DNA of 55,479 nucleotides from an uncultured Alphaproteobacteria bacterium (GCA_944393235.1 CALXZJ010000008.1:1-55479); one strand, 5' to 3'. Counted from the stretch's first letter, positions 27,011 to 36,979 are shown. Numbers and translations: made by a program. The notes: generated by a model not told the origin, from the sequence alone.

Positions 27011-27463
27011 ATGTTACGTGAAGATTTGCAAAATGCCTTAAAAGAGGCGATGAAAGAAAAAAACATGCTTGAGGTCAATGCCGTGCGCATGATTATTGCC
27101 GGCTTAAAAGAAAAGGACGTCGAAGCCCGTGGCAAAGGCAAAAAGCAAGCCGAAGACGCCGAGCTGTTATCCATGATGCAAACCATGATTAAACAAAGAA
27201 ACGAGTCCATCAAACTTTATAACGACGGTCACCGTCCGGAACTGGCAGAAAAAGAACAGGCAGAAATCAAAATTATAGAACGCTTTTTACCCAAACAGCT
27301 TTCGGTTGAAGAAACCACGGATGCCATCAAAAATATCATTGCCCAAACTGGCGCCCAATCCATCAAAGACATGGGTAAAGTCATGGCTGCGCTGCGCGGT
27401 CAATATGCCGGTCAGATGGATTTTGGCAAAGCCTCTGAAATCATCAAACAGCTTTTGGGTTAA
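27011..27463 (+). CDS. GatB/YqeY domain protein
   Basis: A 150-aa all-helical protein with YqeY hallmarks: LREDLQNALKEAMKEKN, VRMIIAGLKEKDVEARG, an ERFLPKQLS segment and KDMGKVMAALRGQYAGQMDF. It resembles the tRNA-binding tail of GatB; its exact role is unsettled, perhaps tRNA-dependent amidation or stress. ATG at 27011 has GGAG 6 nt upstream. Immediately before dnaG, as in many bacteria. Confidence 0.93.
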   Translation: MLREDLQNALKEAMKEKNMLEVNAVRMIIAGLKEKDVEARGKGKKQAEDAELLSMMQTMIKQRNESIKLYNDGHRPELAEKEQAEIKIIERFLPKQLSVEETTDAIKNIIAQTGAQSIKDMGKVMAALRGQYAGQMDFGKASEIIKQLLG

Positions 27464-27478
27464 GAACCGTCATAAACC

Positions 27479-29257
27479 ATGGAAGGCGATTTACAAAAAT
27501 TCATTGAGGAATTGCGCAGCCGTGTTTCGGTGGCAGACGTTGTTGCCGAGCGGGTAAAGCTCACCCGCAAGGGACGCGAATATCTGGGTTTATGCCCGTT
27601 TCATAATGAAAAGACACCTTCTTTTACCGTCAACGAAGCCAAGGGCTTTTACCATTGTTTCGGCTGCGGCGCACACGGCGACATCATCAAATTTGAGATG
27701 GAAGCCAACAACCTGCCGTTTATGGATGCTCTGGAAAAACTTTCGCACAAAGCGGGAATTCCGCTACCGAAATTTTCCCGCGAACATTCGGCTGAACAGG
27801 AAAAGCGCCAATCGTTGTTTGAGATTATGGAACTTGCCGCCGCTTTTTATGAAAAAACACTTTACTTGCGTGAAGGCGCCAAAGGTTTGGATTATTTTTA
27901 CCGCCGCGGCTTGGACGACGAGCTGATAAAAAAGTTTCGTTTAGGCTACGCGCCATCGGGCAATGCCTTAAAAGCTTATTTAAATAGCAAAGGCGTCAGC
28001 GAACACGATATGGTGGAACTTGGGCTTGTGGCGATTCCCGAAGACCGCACGCGTTCTCCGCACGACTTTTTCCGCGACCGGGTTATGATTCCGATTCGCG
28101 ACAAACAAAATCGGGTGATTGCTTTCGGCGGCCGTATCATGGGCGACGGCCAGCCCAAATACTTAAACTCACCGGAAACGCCGGTGTTTAATAAACGCAA
28201 AATGCTCTACAACATCAATTTTGCCCGCGATAAAGGTTTCGCCGAACGCAATTTTATTATTTGCGAAGGTTACATGGATGTGATTGCGCTGGATAAATAC
28301 GGGTTCGGCTATGCCGCGGCGCCGATGGGTACAGCCTTAACCGAAGACCAGATAACGGAAGCCTGGAAAATCGTCCCCGAGCCGATTTTGTGTTTTGACG
28401 GCGACAACGCCGGCATCAAAGCGGCTTTGCGTTCGGTTGACCGCGCTTTACCGATTTTAAAAGCCGGCTATTCGCTCAAATTTATGTTTCTGCCTGATAA
28501 AATGGATCCGGATGAATTCTTAAAAGCCAAAGGCCGTGATGAGTTTTCAAAATTGATGCAGCAAACAACGCCGCTCATGCAGTTGCTATGGGATAAAAAC
28601 ACCCGAAGCGCACCGGCGCAAACGCCTGAACAAAAAGCCCTGATAGAAAAAAACATTATGGAAGAAGTTTCAAAAATTCAAGACGAAAAAGTCCGCGGCT
28701 ATTACGTTCAGGAAATGCAAAAACGGATTTACGAAACCTATGGCCGCGGTTCACTACGTCCGCAACGCGGCAAACAAACATTCAAAAAACCCGCGCGCAT
28801 CGGCCTGCCCATCCGCGATGTTGATTTGCGCTTTATTTTAGCCGGCATTCTGCTGTTTCCTGATTTGATTAATGATTTTGAAGAAAGGCTTTTGACTTTC
28901 GATATTTCAAAATTCACGCTTTTCAACCTGTTGCATGCGGCAATTGACTCATTTCATGAAGATGAAAACATAAGTTCCGCAGTTTTATTGGAAAAGCTGA
29001 AAAACAGCGGCTATGAAAAACAAATAAACGATTTGTGGGAAATCAGCATGTTAAAATCGCAAAAACCGTTTATTAATGACATCAAACGACAGATAAACAC
29101 CCTGCTTGCTGCCGTTCAGGTCAAACAACTCAATCAGGATATTAATGAATATAAACTTAAACTGAACAAAGACACTTCTACTGATGAAGACTATCAGCGC
29201 TACCTTGCTTTAACCGCTGAACGAAACCAACTTTTAGCCGAATATAATTTGGATTAA
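27479..29257 (+). CDS. dnaG: DNA primase
   Basis: 592 aa with the DnaG order of domains. The N-terminal CHC2 zinc finger is CPFHNEKTPSF ... YHCFGCGAHGD (about 40-65). The catalytic core has FGGRIMGDGQPKYLNSPETP, EGYMDVIAL (TOPRIM Glu) and FDGDNAG (TOPRIM DxD). The C-terminal about 170 residues form the helicase-binding region. It makes RNA primers at the replication fork. It starts 15 nt after yqeY; no rpoD follows, unlike the common dnaG-rpoD order. Confidence 0.97.
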   Translation: MEGDLQKFIEELRSRVSVADVVAERVKLTRKGREYLGLCPFHNEKTPSFTVNEAKGFYHCFGCGAHGDIIKFEMEANNLPFMDALEKLSHKAGIPLPKFSREHSAEQEKRQSLFEIMELAAAFYEKTLYLREGAKGLDYFYRRGLDDELIKKFRLGYAPSGNALKAYLNSKGVSEHDMVELGLVAIPEDRTRSPHDFFRDRVMIPIRDKQNRVIAFGGRIMGDGQPKYLNSPETPVFNKRKMLYNINFARDKGFAERNFIICEGYMDVIALDKYGFGYAAAPMGTALTEDQITEAWKIVPEPILCFDGDNAGIKAALRSVDRALPILKAGYSLKFMFLPDKMDPDEFLKAKGRDEFSKLMQQTTPLMQLLWDKNTRSAPAQTPEQKALIEKNIMEEVSKIQDEKVRGYYVQEMQKRIYETYGRGSLRPQRGKQTFKKPARIGLPIRDVDLRFILAGILLFPDLINDFEERLLTFDISKFTLFNLLHAAIDSFHEDENISSAVLLEKLKNSGYEKQINDLWEISMLKSQKPFINDIKRQINTLLAAVQVKQLNQDINEYKLKLNKDTSTDEDYQRYLALTAERNQLLAEYNLD

Positions 29258-29261
29258 CTTT

Positions 29262-30308
29262 TTGTTTTTTATCCTTTTTTCTTTTTACCCATTAAATGCA
29301 TATTCCGCCCTCTGTGTTGAGAATAACATCTTAAAATGCGACAATTTAGGCTATACCAAAAGTACCTGTCCTTACGGCGGTATAGCTTGCCCTTTTGATA
29401 TCTCTCGTTGGTATTGCGCTGAGTGGACCTGCCAAGACGGCAGATACAAAAATAAAGCCGGAATTAATGACGACTGCCTCGAAGTCGAATACAAAGATAT
29501 ATCCTGCTTAGACTGTGTCCCGGCTGTCTGCGAAATCGGCTCCGTTTATTATGCTGACGGAACTTGCGGCTTTGCCCAAAATTATGACGGATCCAAAATT
29601 CCCGTCGGTATTGTCTTTGAGGCTGATGAAGAAGGTAAACACGGTAAAATCATTGCCCTAAAAGATTTAACCGTTAACAGTACAACTAAAAAATTCAATC
29701 CGGAAAATCCTTTTGGCGAAAACAGTAAAGCCATAAAATGGGGATTATACGGCCTAGACATCGCTAACATAACCAACTATGAACGCGGCAATATTGTTAC
29801 CGCCCTTAAAAGTTATGAGCCGGAACTTTTTGACGGAAAATCAAACACTACCGCCATAATTGCCACTCAACCAACAAATCAAAACTGTAAAAACGGCACT
29901 TATGAAGAAGGAACGGATAATTATGCACGCTATTGTTTTCCACCGGCGGCAGCAGCAAGTACGGAATTTTACCCTCACCCGGATCTCAAAAGCGATTCCG
30001 TCCTCGGCGCCGGCCATTGGTACCTGCCCGCTTTCGGAGAATTTCTGAATATTATTGGTTATAACATGGAAGCCATAACATCATACTTTGGCACCAGCGG
30101 CTCCACCAAAACAACCATAACGGCCATAAATCAGGCTTTAACAACATTAAAAAACCAAGGAGCCGATGCCGATACACTTGCAAATGCTTACTACGCTACT
30201 TCTTCCGAGCAAGGTCCAACCATGGTTTGGCTTGTACAATCTAACGGTTACCGACGTTATAACAGTAAAAACGATTCAGTTTATGTTCGGCCGATTACCG
30301 CTTTTTAA
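29262..30308 (+). CDS. Secreted Cys-rich protein with DUF1566-like C-terminal domain
   Basis: About 348 aa. The start is uncertain: TTG at 29262 overlaps nothing but lies only 4 nt after dnaG and yields a hydrophobic leader FFILFSFYPLNAYSA, a plausible signal peptide lacking basic residues. The next part is Cys-rich (about residues 18-95; paired CPYG, CPFD, CAEW, SCLDC). The C-terminal half shows WYLPAFGEFLNI, a YYATSSEQGP segment and VRPITAF, the pattern of DUF1566/Fibrobacter paralogous-family domains found on exported proteins. Function unknown; a surface or periplasmic role is likely. Confidence 0.65.
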   Translation: MFFILFSFYPLNAYSALCVENNILKCDNLGYTKSTCPYGGIACPFDISRWYCAEWTCQDGRYKNKAGINDDCLEVEYKDISCLDCVPAVCEIGSVYYADGTCGFAQNYDGSKIPVGIVFEADEEGKHGKIIALKDLTVNSTTKKFNPENPFGENSKAIKWGLYGLDIANITNYERGNIVTALKSYEPELFDGKSNTTAIIATQPTNQNCKNGTYEEGTDNYARYCFPPAAAASTEFYPHPDLKSDSVLGAGHWYLPAFGEFLNIIGYNMEAITSYFGTSGSTKTTITAINQALTTLKNQGADADTLANAYYATSSEQGPTMVWLVQSNGYRRYNSKNDSVYVRPITAF

Positions 30309-30315
30309 GCAAATT

Positions 30316-31146
30316 TTATGCTGCTATCACACCTGCCGGATAACTTCCCAAAACATGGATGGTATCGCACACGCCTTTTAGGCTTGTCAAAGCTTGCTTA
30401 AATTCTTCTTGCTCCTGATGCGCTTCCACTTCGGCATAAAATTGCGCCGCCACGAAACCGCCATCAACCAAATAGCTTTCCAGTTTGGTCAGATTAAGCC
30501 TTTCCCGAGCGAAACACCCCAAAGCCCAAAACAAAGCGGACGGAATGTTTTTAACCCTGAAAACCATTGCCGTCTTATATTTTTTTCCTTCTTGCGGATT
30601 TTCTTTCAGGGCTTCCCGACTCATAACCAGAAAACGCGTTGTGTTGTGTTCGGAATCTTCAATATCCGCAGCCAGTTTTTCCAATCCGTAGAGTTTTCCG
30701 GCGGCCTCGGAAGCGATTGCCGCTGCCGTCAAGTCTTTCATCTCGGCAATTTGCTTGCAGGATAACGCCGTATCCTGCGTTGAAAAGGGTTTAATATCAT
30801 ATTTGTTCAAAAATCCGGCACATTGCGCCAAAGCCTGCGGATGCGAATAAGCCTCGCTGATTCTTTCAAGCTTTGCACCCGGCAAACCCCACAACTGATG
30901 ACGCACGCGCAAATAATATTCCCCGATAACAAACAACCCGGTTCCGGGCAGCAGAAAATGAATATCGGCAACCCGTCCCGCCTTGGAGTTTTCAATCGGC
31001 ACCACCGCACGGTCAGCCACACCGGCGGCAGTCAATTCCAAAACTTTGGCAAAGGTTTCACAACCGATATATTCGGCATCGGGATAGATATTTTGTGCCG
31101 CCTGATGAGAATACGCGCCCAACACGCCTTGAAAAGCTACTTTCAT
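30316..31146 (-). CDS. pheA: Prephenate dehydratase
   Basis: 276 aa. The catalytic periplasmic-binding-like fold has FQGVLGAYSHQAA, VVPIENSKAGRV, SHPQALAQC, DTALSCKQIA and the catalytic TRF in EHNTTRFLVM (about 165-175). The C-terminal ACT domain (about 190-276) carries NLTKLESYLVDGGFVAAQF, the LESY form seen in alphaproteobacterial PheA. It converts prephenate to phenylpyruvate for phenylalanine synthesis, with feedback by phenylalanine at the ACT domain. No chorismate mutase domain. It lies 40 nt downstream of polA on the same strand. Confidence 0.95.
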   Translation of the reverse strand: MKVAFQGVLGAYSHQAAQNIYPDAEYIGCETFAKVLELTAAGVADRAVVPIENSKAGRVADIHFLLPGTGLFVIGEYYLRVRHQLWGLPGAKLERISEAYSHPQALAQCAGFLNKYDIKPFSTQDTALSCKQIAEMKDLTAAAIASEAAGKLYGLEKLAADIEDSEHNTTRFLVMSREALKENPQEGKKYKTAMVFRVKNIPSALFWALGCFARERLNLTKLESYLVDGGFVAAQFYAEVEAHQEQEEFKQALTSLKGVCDTIHVLGSYPAGVIAA

Positions 31147-31186
31147 CTTTAATTCCTTCTAAGTATTGATAAAAAGTTTATTAAAT

Positions 31187-33937
31187 CTAGTGCGCTTCCG
31201 TCCAGTTATCGCCGACACCGACCTCCGCCACAAACGGAATGTCGAAATCAACAACACTTTCCATCGCTTCTTTAATTAAAACTTTAACTTTTTCCACCTC
31301 GCCAACCGGCGCTTCAAACACCAGTTCGTCATGAACTTGCAACAACATCCGCGTTTTGAAACCGCCGTCTTGCAAAAGATGCCAAACCTTTTGCATCGCC
31401 AGCTTAATAATATCCGCCGCCCCGCCTTGAATCGGCGCATTTATCGCCGCCCGCTCGGCAAAAGAAACTATGCGTTTGTTTTTGTCATTAATTCCCATAA
31501 CCGAACATTTACGCCCGTAAGGCGTTAAGACATAGCCGTTTTTATGGGCAAAAGCGATGGTTTTTTCCATATAATCTTTGATTTCCGGCATGGTGGCAAA
31601 ATAAGAGTCGATATATCGCTTGGCAACCTCGGGCGTGGTGTCTATCTGCCGCGCCAAACCATATTGGGATATGCCGTAAACAATCCCGAAATTGATAGCC
31701 TTGGCGTGACGCCTTAAGTTTGCGTCAACCGCCTCCAAAGGCACGCCGAACACACGCGAAGCGGTTGAAGCATGCACATCAACGCCGTGGCGAAAAGCCT
31801 CTTTTAAGGCTTTGACATCAGCCACCGCCGCCAGCAAACGCAGCTCCACCTGACTGTAATCGGCTGAAATCAGCTTGCAACCCGGTTTAGCAACAAAACA
31901 ACGGCGGATAAGCCTGCCTTCATCGGTACGCACCGGAATGTTCTGTAAATTCGGATTGGATGAGGCCAACCGGCCGGTATTAACCACCGTTTGGCTAAAC
32001 GTGGTATGCACCCGATTGTTCTTATCCATCAATGCCAAAAGCGCGCTGGTATAAGTAGACTTCAACTTGGCAAAACCGCGCCATTCCAAAATTTTTGCCG
32101 GCAATTCATGTTCTTCGGCCAGCTGTTCCAAAACATCGGCACCGGTCTGAAAACTCCCCGAAGCGTTTTTCTTGCCTTTCAAACCTTTTTTGACATACAA
32201 AATCTCGCCGATTTGCTTGGGCGAACCCAAATTAAACTCTTCGCCTGCCAAAGCATAAACTTCTTGTTCCACGGCTTTAAGCTTTTGATCAAATTCTGCA
32301 TCAAGCTGCATCAAAGCCTTGGTATCCAGCATAATACCGGCATCTTCCATATTTTTTAAAATGCCAATCAGCGGGCGGTCAAAATCTTCATAAACCGACG
32401 TTTTCTTTTCCATCGTCAAGCGTGGTTTCAAGACATCATAAAGCCGCAAAGTAATGTCGGCATCTTCGGCGGCATAATCCAACGCCTTATCAAGCGGTAC
32501 TTGGTCAAAAGTAATTTTATTGCGCCCGCTGCCGCAAACTTCTTCATATTTGATGGTCTGATAATCCAAAAACAACGCCGCCAACTCGTCCAAACCGTGC
32601 CCGTGTTCCGAACTGTCCAACACGTAAGAAAGCACCGCCGTATCTTCAATCGGAAAAATTTCCGTTTCCGCACCGACAACTTGCGCCAAAAAATGCATAT
32701 CAAATTTGATATTATGCCCAATCTTTAAAATTGATTTTGAATTAAACAGTTCTTTCAAATAGTTGAATACGATATCTTTATGTAATTGTTTAACCTTTAC
32801 ACCCGTCGGTTCGGCAAATAAATCAGCTTTATTCTCCGCCGTTTGATGCGCCAAAGGCACATAACAGGCCACCCCGGGCGCCACCGCCAGCGAAAAACCG
32901 ACAATTTTATCATGAAACGGATCAAGCCCCGTTGTTTCCGTGTCCAAAGCAAACCGTCCGGCTGATTTAGCCATATCGCACCAGCGTTTTAAGCTTGCCT
33001 CATCTTGCACCAATTCATATTTTTTAACCACTTCTGCCGATTTGCGCACAGCCTGCCCGCCGCAGCGTTCGGTTTGTTCAATGACCCACTTTTCAACTCT
33101 CGGTCGAATACTTTTAAGCTCATATTTATCGGCAAACGCCAAAACTTTATCCAAATCCGGCGCCTTGCAGGTGTAATCTTTAAGTTCGTGCAACACATTA
33201 ACATCGTCTTTTAACTTAACGAGTTGTAACGATATTTTTGCATTTTCAATATTGGCGAGCAGCGTCTCCCGACGTTTGTTTTGTTTGATTTCGCCGGCGT
33301 GGTTTAACACCTCGTCCAATGAACCGAACTGATTAACCAACTCGGCTGCCGTTTTAAGTCCGATGCCCGGAACCCCGGGTACATTATCGGTCGCATCACC
33401 GGCCAAAGCCTGTACATCCACAACCCTGTCCGGATAAACGCCGAATTTCTCTTTAACATCTTCAGGCGTGAAAAATTTGTCTTTCATACTGTCATAAAAT
33501 TCCACCCCCGGCCGAATGAGCTGCATCAAATCTTTATCGGCGGAAACCACAACCACCTCATCGCCTTCTTCCAGAGCCTTACGGGCGTAAGTGGCAATCA
33601 GGTCATCCGCCTCAAAACCCTCCATTTCCAAATGGTTAAGGTTCAAAACCTCAACCGCTTGATGAATAATCGGAAACTGCGGAATCAGCTCTTCGGGAAT
33701 TTCTTTGCGTGTGCCTTTGTAATCGGCAAAAATCTCATTGCGATAATTTTGCCGTTTGGCATCAAACAGCACCAAACAATAATCGCATTTAATTTTGGCG
33801 GTTAAGCGCATAAACATGTTCATAAAACCCAAAACCGCGTTCACCGGCGTGCCGTCCTGCGTATTAAGCGGCGGCAGTGCGTAAAAGGCTCTGAAAATAT
33901 ATCCCGACCCATCAATCAGACAAACTTTTTTGGCCAT
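31187..33937 (-). CDS. polA: DNA polymerase I
   Basis: 916 aa with all three domains. The 5' nuclease (1-290) has DGSGYIFRAFYALP and DATDNVPGVPGIG. The 3'-5' exonuclease (about 310-500) begins with FALDTETTGLDP, so catalytic Asp and Glu are kept. The polymerase (about 530-916) has motif A ISADYSQVELRLLA, the O-helix RRHAKAINFGIVYG and motif C LLQVHDELVFE. It functions in Okazaki-fragment maturation and repair. SD GAAAGGGAACC. It is transcribed with pheA. Confidence 0.98.
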   Translation of the reverse strand: MAKKVCLIDGSGYIFRAFYALPPLNTQDGTPVNAVLGFMNMFMRLTAKIKCDYCLVLFDAKRQNYRNEIFADYKGTRKEIPEELIPQFPIIHQAVEVLNLNHLEMEGFEADDLIATYARKALEEGDEVVVVSADKDLMQLIRPGVEFYDSMKDKFFTPEDVKEKFGVYPDRVVDVQALAGDATDNVPGVPGIGLKTAAELVNQFGSLDEVLNHAGEIKQNKRRETLLANIENAKISLQLVKLKDDVNVLHELKDYTCKAPDLDKVLAFADKYELKSIRPRVEKWVIEQTERCGGQAVRKSAEVVKKYELVQDEASLKRWCDMAKSAGRFALDTETTGLDPFHDKIVGFSLAVAPGVACYVPLAHQTAENKADLFAEPTGVKVKQLHKDIVFNYLKELFNSKSILKIGHNIKFDMHFLAQVVGAETEIFPIEDTAVLSYVLDSSEHGHGLDELAALFLDYQTIKYEEVCGSGRNKITFDQVPLDKALDYAAEDADITLRLYDVLKPRLTMEKKTSVYEDFDRPLIGILKNMEDAGIMLDTKALMQLDAEFDQKLKAVEQEVYALAGEEFNLGSPKQIGEILYVKKGLKGKKNASGSFQTGADVLEQLAEEHELPAKILEWRGFAKLKSTYTSALLALMDKNNRVHTTFSQTVVNTGRLASSNPNLQNIPVRTDEGRLIRRCFVAKPGCKLISADYSQVELRLLAAVADVKALKEAFRHGVDVHASTASRVFGVPLEAVDANLRRHAKAINFGIVYGISQYGLARQIDTTPEVAKRYIDSYFATMPEIKDYMEKTIAFAHKNGYVLTPYGRKCSVMGINDKNKRIVSFAERAAINAPIQGGAADIIKLAMQKVWHLLQDGGFKTRMLLQVHDELVFEAPVGEVEKVKVLIKEAMESVVDFDIPFVAEVGVGDNWTEAH

Positions 33938-34080
33938 TGGTTCCCTTTCATTTTTCCGTTCAATACCCCAATATAGTCTGATTTTTTATTGCCGCCAAGC
34001 AAATAAAAATTTTATGCCGTATATTTTTTTTTAACCGAATACCTATAAAATATCACAAAATTAACATACGGAAGACTGCC

Positions 34081-35922
34081 ATGGTCAAGAAAACTACAAA
34101 AAAAATACGCAAAAAAAGCCACCGCAAAAAATCAACCAAGCACTTTTGGCTCAAGTTTATTTTTATTGCCGGAGGATGTATCGCCGCCGTTTTAGCGGTT
34201 TATATCGGTTATTGCGCCCTCACGCTGCCGGATATGGAAACTGCCGTTTCGCACACGCGGCGTCCATCCACCACGATTATTGCCGAAAACGGCAATGAAA
34301 TCACCACCTACGGCAACAGTTTTGCCGAAGTGGTTTACCTAAAAGATTTGCCGTATTATGTGCCGGCGGCAGTGGTTGATGTTGAAGACCATCGTTTTTA
34401 TTCGCATTTCGGTTTTGATATCATTGCTTTTACCCGCGCCATGGCCATAAATTTAATCAAGCAGCGCTATGCCCAAGGCGCCAGCACCATCACCCAGCAA
34501 GTCGCCAAAAACATCTTCCTTACGCCCGAAAAAAGCATCAAACGCAAGGTTCAGGAGCTGTTGATCGCCTTTTGGCTGGAATACAAGTTCAGCAAAGAAC
34601 AGATTTTGACTCTGTACATCAACCGTGTTTATTTAGGCTCGGGCGTTTACGGCATTGAAGCCGCCGCCAACAAATATTTCGGCAAAAGCTCGCGTGATTT
34701 AAGCTTAAAAGAAGCCGCTCTCATTGCCGGCATGCTCAAAGCGCCGTCGCGTTACAATCCGTCTGCCAATCCTGAAAAAGCGTTGGAACGCGCCAAAGTT
34801 GTCTTACGGTTGATGTATGAACACGGCACCATCAGCAAACAAGAAATGGAACAAGCCGCCGCCGAACCATTGGAAAACATCACAAAATACAAAGTTGAAG
34901 GCGCACATCATTTTGCCGACATGGTTTATAATGAGGTCAACGCCTACATCGGCGAGCGCGATCAAGACATATACGTCAGCACCACGCTTGACCAAGATTT
35001 GCAGCAAAAAGCCGAACAAATCCTGCAAGAAATGATTGCACAATACAAAGACCGCCATGTCAGCGAAGGCGCCGTTGTCGTTTTGGATCGCCGCGGCGCC
35101 GTTAAAGCTCTGGTCGGCGGCGTTGATTATGAAAACAGCCATTTCAACCGCGCCACGCAGGCGCTGCGCCAACCGGGGTCTGCATTCAAACCGTTTATTT
35201 ACATTACCGCGCTGCAGCAAGGTTGGAAACCGGAAGATTTGATTGACGATATTCCGCTCAAAATCGGCAAATGGCAGCCGCAAAACGCCGACGGGAAAAC
35301 CCACGGCCAAGTCAGCTTAACCGAAGCGCTCGCCCATTCTTACAATCTGGCAACAATTAATCTTGCCGAACGCTTAAACCGACGTGACATTATCCGCAAC
35401 GCCCGCCGCATGGGCATCACCACAAACATTCCGAACGCTCCGTCTTTAGCGCTCGGTACGGCGGAAGTCAAAGTTTTGGACATGGCGGCGGCTTATGCTT
35501 CCATTGCCAACGGCGGATATGCCGCGTGGCCGTATTCCATCAGTGAAGTATATTCTAAAGACGGCATGCAGCTTTACCAACGCGACATGGCTGAACCGAT
35601 GCGGATTTTGGATAAAGATGTGGTTGAAAACATTACCGCCATGTTGGAAGCCGTTATAACAAACGGCACGGGACGGCGCGCCAGACTGCCGTTTTTTGCC
35701 GCCGGCAAAACCGGAACTTCGCAAGATTTCCGCGACGCATGGTTTGTCGGTTGGACGGATCAATACATTGCCGCCATCTGGGTCGGCAACGATGACAATT
35801 CGCCAATGGATAAAATCGGCGGCAGCACGCTTCCGGCCTTGATTTGGCAAAAAATCATGCTGGCGGCGGACGAACTTTCCCCGCAAAAAGAAAGTCTTAC
35901 CGAACGTTTTTTTAATTGGTAA
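34081..35922 (+). CDS. Class A penicillin-binding protein (bifunctional transglycosylase/transpeptidase)
   Basis: 613 aa. It starts with a very basic cytoplasmic tail (Lys/Arg-rich 1-25) and a membrane helix (27-49). The GT51 domain has EDHRFYSHFGFD (catalytic Glu), GASTITQQVAKN, INRVYLG and EAALIAGMLKAPS. The transpeptidase has GSAFKPF (Ser-x-x-Lys), SYN and KTGT. It polymerises and crosslinks peptidoglycan in the periplasm. It is shorter than E. coli PBP1a and lacks its outer-membrane docking insert, so closer to PbpC/PBP1-like small forms without a C-terminal extension. Single-gene unit with terminator. Confidence 0.95.
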   Translation: MVKKTTKKIRKKSHRKKSTKHFWLKFIFIAGGCIAAVLAVYIGYCALTLPDMETAVSHTRRPSTTIIAENGNEITTYGNSFAEVVYLKDLPYYVPAAVVDVEDHRFYSHFGFDIIAFTRAMAINLIKQRYAQGASTITQQVAKNIFLTPEKSIKRKVQELLIAFWLEYKFSKEQILTLYINRVYLGSGVYGIEAAANKYFGKSSRDLSLKEAALIAGMLKAPSRYNPSANPEKALERAKVVLRLMYEHGTISKQEMEQAAAEPLENITKYKVEGAHHFADMVYNEVNAYIGERDQDIYVSTTLDQDLQQKAEQILQEMIAQYKDRHVSEGAVVVLDRRGAVKALVGGVDYENSHFNRATQALRQPGSAFKPFIYITALQQGWKPEDLIDDIPLKIGKWQPQNADGKTHGQVSLTEALAHSYNLATINLAERLNRRDIIRNARRMGITTNIPNAPSLALGTAEVKVLDMAAAYASIANGGYAAWPYSISEVYSKDGMQLYQRDMAEPMRILDKDVVENITAMLEAVITNGTGRRARLPFFAAGKTGTSQDFRDAWFVGWTDQYIAAIWVGNDDNSPMDKIGGSTLPALIWQKIMLAADELSPQKESLTERFFNW

Positions 35923-35926
35923 TATA

Positions 35927-35957
35927 AAAGAGGGAGGAAAACACATCCTCCCTTTTT
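35927..35957 (+). terminator. Terminator of the class A PBP gene
   Basis: GGGAGGA (35932-35938) pairs with TCCTCCC (35946-35952), followed by TTTTT. Confidence 0.88.
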
Positions 35958-36175
35958 AAAAACACCCAAATTGCATTTTCCGCAAAAGCAACATTTAATT
36001 TCTTCTGCCATACAATAACAAAGTGTTTTATTTAACATCTTCAAGACATTGGCTTAAGAAATTAAAAGTTGACTTTTATTTTCATAAATCCTCTATCTTT
36101 CCGACAATAACCATATAAGCTCTAAATAGTGTTTTTTCAGCGCTTACAAAACCAAAGGATATAAAAAATTTTTTA

Positions 36176-36204
36176 TTGACAATCAAAAAACCTTCCATTA
36201 TAAG
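36176..36204 (+). promoter_or_regulatory. Promoter of tRNA-Thr
   Basis: TTGACA (36176-36181), 17-nt spacer, TATAAG (36199-36204). It ends 12 nt before the mature tRNA 5' end. The remaining 35958-36175 stretch is AT-rich with nothing recognisable. Confidence 0.8.
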
Positions 36205-36216
36205 AAAATCCGTTAT

Positions 36217-36292
36217 GCCGACATAGCTCAGTTGGTAGAGCAGCTGATTTGTAATCAGCGGGTCGGGAGTTCAAGTCTCTCTGTCGGCACCA
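36217..36292 (+). tRNA. tRNA-Thr(TGT)
   Basis: 76 nt. The acceptor strands GCCGACA and TGTCGGC pair, the D-loop is AGCTCAGTTGGTAGAGC, the anticodon stem-loop CTGATTTGTAATCAG carries TGT, the T-arm is GGGAGTTCAAGTCTCT, and CCA is encoded. Strong promoter just upstream. Confidence 0.97.
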
Positions 36293-36369
36293 TTAAAAAC
36301 AAAATGCGTCTTTATTTTGCATATGTAAATCTTTCATAAAATAATTATACTAAAACTGCCGCTGAAAAT

Positions 36370-36798
36370 TTAATCATCAACCACGATATACCACCCTTCC
36401 CCATACGGATTGTTCGGACTGTCTGCACGAAAACGACTGCCGGCACCATGTGGATTGTTGATACTGTCAGGCGAATATTTGCTGCCATAACGGCCGTAAG
36501 GGTTGGAAATTGAATCCGGGTCATAACGGTTGGTTGAAAGCCGGCCGCGGTAATTTCCCTCACTGTCGTAAAGTTTCGGCGCATTGGTCGCATATGGATT
36601 ATTTGCCGAGGTATTGCTGTATCGACTGCCATATTCCCCGTGCGGGTTATTGATGCTGTCTGCATCATAGCGGCTGCCGGCACCGTATGGGTTAGACGTC
36701 GAATCGGCATCATAACGGTTCGCCGAAAGCCGCCCAATAACGCGGGATTGCGCCGGCAAAGCCACACATATAAATAACAAAAACAATATATAACGCAT
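36370..36798 (-). CDS. Secreted NPYG-repeat protein
   Basis: 142 aa. A signal peptide (RYILFLLFICVALPAQS) precedes about seven imperfect repeats of roughly 16-18 residues of the form SxYxxDSxxNPYGxxG (for example RYDADSINNPHGEYGS, KYSPDSINNPHGAGS). Such repeat proteins of unknown function occur in diverse proteobacteria and are probably periplasmic or surface-bound. ATG at 36798 has AGAAAGG 7 nt upstream; the longer frame with MSERFV is not needed. Isolated minus-strand gene. Confidence 0.75.
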   Translation of the reverse strand: MRYILFLLFICVALPAQSRVIGRLSANRYDADSTSNPYGAGSRYDADSINNPHGEYGSRYSNTSANNPYATNAPKLYDSEGNYRGRLSTNRYDPDSISNPYGRYGSKYSPDSINNPHGAGSRFRADSPNNPYGEGWYIVVDD

Positions 36799-36979
36799 GA
36801 CAAACCTTTCTGACAAATATTTTACGTTTTATCATAAAATATGTTTTGACCGTTTACAATCAAAAACTTAGTTTGCTCAAAATATCCCCTCAATCAGCCA
36901 AAGATAAAACTTTTTATAAGTGATTTATTTGCTTGCAAAAAAGATTCAAAACCGTATGTTAAAAAAAAGGAGAAAAAAT

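Noticed and set aside
34804-35310. 168-aa minus-strand open frame
   Set aside because: Lies inside the class A PBP gene with no homology signs.
36345-36803. 152-aa minus-strand frame
   Set aside because: Overlaps the NPYG-repeat gene in another frame; it lacks a signal peptide with SD and is a shadow.
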